The notes beneath the pieces were generated by a model. It was not told the DNA's origin and ran no database searches. It was given only the letters and a program-made list of their open reading frames with translations. Below are positions 62,853-64,000 of a DNA stretch of 64,000 nt, one piece after another; the stretch's first letter is position 1; each line of letters opens with the position of its first letter. The DNA comes from Coleofasciculaceae cyanobacterium (lineage in GTDB: Bacteria; Cyanobacteriota; Cyanobacteriia; Cyanobacteriales; Xenococcaceae), in contig DATNPK010000064.1 of NCBI GenBank assembly GCA_036703275.1, positions 1 through 64,000 on the forward strand, given 5' to 3'. The position numbers were made by a program, and so were the translations under genes.

Positions 62853-64000
62853 ATGATGTCACAACAGTCTTTCGAATGGACAGAAAATACTGATTCTTTA
62901 ATAAGCAGTCAGCGTAGTGACAAACCAGAAGAAGCCTGTGGCGTATTTGGAGTATATGCGCCTGAAAAAGCTTTAGAGGTAGCCAAATTAACTTACTTTG
63001 GTCTTTATGCTCTACAACACAGAGGACAAGAGTCAGCAGGTATTGCTACCTTAAAACAGGGACAAGTTTATTGTCATAAAGACATGGGTTTAGTATCCCA
63101 AGTTTTTAATGAAAAAATATTAGAGGAGCTACCAGGAGAGATTGCTGTTGGTCATACGCGCTACTCAACCACTGGCTCTAGCCTGAAAGAGAATGCCCAA
63201 CCCGTTATCCTAAATACGAGACTGGGTAAGCTGGCTCTAGCTCATAACGGTAATTTGGTTAACGCTGTAGAACTTCGTCAGCATTTAAGCCAAAGGAAAG
63301 CTAGCTTTATTACTTCTACCGATTCAGAGATGATTGCCTTGACCATAGCTGATGAAGTAAATCAAGGCAAAGATTGGATTCAGGGGGCGATTAGTGCTTT
63401 CAAATTATGCAGTGGGGCATATAGCTTAACGATCGCTACTCCAGATGGTTTGATGGGAGTGCGCGATCGCAATGGTATTCGTCCTTTAGTAATTGGTATC
63501 TTATCAGAAGAAGACGGCAAAGGCGAACGCTATGTCTTATCCTCTGAAACCTGCGGGCTAGATATTATCGGCGCAGAATATGTGCGCGATGTTAATCCAG
63601 GAGAGCTAGTTTGGATCACCAATTCAGGCATGGTTTCAATCAATTGGGCAGAACAAGCCGAGAAGAAGCTATGTATCTTTGAAATGATTTATTTTGCTCG
63701 TCCTGATAGCGTAATGCACGACGAGACTCTATATAGCTACCGCGTTCGTTTGGGCAGACAGCTGGCGAGAGAATCTTTTGTTGATGCCGATTTGGTAATT
63801 GGTGTTCCTGATTCTGGTATTCCTGCTGCGATCGGTTTTTCTCGCGAATCTGGTCTTTCCTATGGCGAGGGATTGATTAAAAATCGCTATGTAGGACGTA
63901 CTTTTATTCAACCGACTCAAAGTATGCGCGAGGCAGGTATTCGCATGAAGCTTAACACGCTTAAAGATGCTTTGCAGGGTAAAAGAATCATTATTGTCGA
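62853..64000 (+). CDS. purF: Amidophosphoribosyltransferase PurF (3' end outside window)
   Basis: PurF makes phosphoribosylamine from PRPP and glutamine, the first step of purine synthesis. 382 complete codons are in the window. After a 29-residue propeptide-like leader (MMSQQSFEWTENTDS...KPEEA) comes CGVFGVYAP, where the Cys becomes the N-terminal glutaminase nucleophile. Then LQHRGQESAGIAT, GHTRYSTTG, AHNGNLVN, RDRNGIRPLVIG and the PRTase start with DSGIPAAIGFSRESG are seen. GGTAGGAG at 62834 is the ribosome binding site. Two adjacent ATGs (62853, 62856) are possible. Confidence 0.96.
   Translation, partial: MMSQQSFEWTENTDSLISSQRSDKPEEACGVFGVYAPEKALEVAKLTYFGLYALQHRGQESAGIATLKQGQVYCHKDMGLVSQVFNEKILEELPGEIAVGHTRYSTTGSSLKENAQPVILNTRLGKLALAHNGNLVNAVELRQHLSQRKASFITSTDSEMIALTIADEVNQGKDWIQGAISAFKLCSGAYSLTIATPDGLMGVRDRNGIRPLVIGILSEEDGKGERYVLSSETCGLDIIGAEYVRDVNPGELVWITNSGMVSINWAEQAEKKLCIFEMIYFARPDSVMHDETLYSYRVRLGRQLARESFVDADLVIGVPDSGIPAAIGFSRESGLSYGEGLIKNRYVGRTFIQPTQSMREAGIRMKLNTLKDALQGKRIIIV

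Overview
The window is about 64 kb of a low-GC cyanobacterial chromosome. HIP1 octamers (GCGATCGC) occur throughout, and there are photosystem I (psaK), cytochrome b6f (petM), NDH-1 (ndhS) and phycobilisome-stress (nblS) genes. The natural-product gene set and many dispersed repeats would fit a large-genome colonial or baeocyte-forming cyanobacterium of Pleurocapsales type; that placement is inference. No rRNA, tRNA, CRISPR array or intact insertion sequence was found.

Bases 1-14,000 are housekeeping: folD, a small lipoprotein, a Nudix hydrolase, a C-terminal processing protease, rpmF, a molybdopterin oxidoreductase and tlyA. An ion-homeostasis group follows (TrkA/KtrA-like protein, DUF3124 lipoprotein, Na+/H+ antiporter), then ffh-rpsP-KH and pdxA. 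Bases 14,000-21,300 hold petM and the respiratory oxidase locus: ctaB and ctaA (heme A synthesis) divergent from ctaCDE. Bases 22,000-35,200 hold mrp, the minus-strand run trpF-purD-nblS-fmt, psaK, a DUF1400 hydrolase, argF, a DUF1823 gene, an M42-like peptidase, a second hydrolase, a broken LysE exporter gene and a small charged stress-type protein.

Bases 35,270-49,402 form the most unusual region, a compact polyketide locus. It has a homocitrate/isopropylmalate-synthase-like enzyme, a 2750-residue PKS (adenylation-ACP-KS-AT-DH-psiKR-ER-KR-ACP), a secreted SRPBCC protein, an aconitase-family dehydratase with small and large subunits fused in that order, and a separate KS protein with docking helix and post-AT linker but no AT and no ACP. 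The two metabolic enzymes suggest a 2-oxo-acid (or alkylmalate) chain-elongation branch feeding the PKS. I do not recognise the product.

Bases 49,666-57,702 are a surface-glycan or glycolipid group: O-antigen ligase/polymerase, FkbM methyltransferase, PIG-L deacetylase, GT4 glycosyltransferase, Wzx-type flippase and a large LamG-like protein. The window ends with a HAS-barrel-like gene, ndhS, an unknown gene, purL and the first two thirds of purF.

Dispersed repeats are the second theme. Heptanucleotide arrays, hairpin repeats, a 90-bp repeat in two opposite copies, a candidate MITE and several decayed gene or transposase remnants fill the intergenic gaps. In at least four genes (ctaE, the dehydratase fusion, the KS protein and the LamG-like protein) repeat sequence is read in frame as part of the protein.
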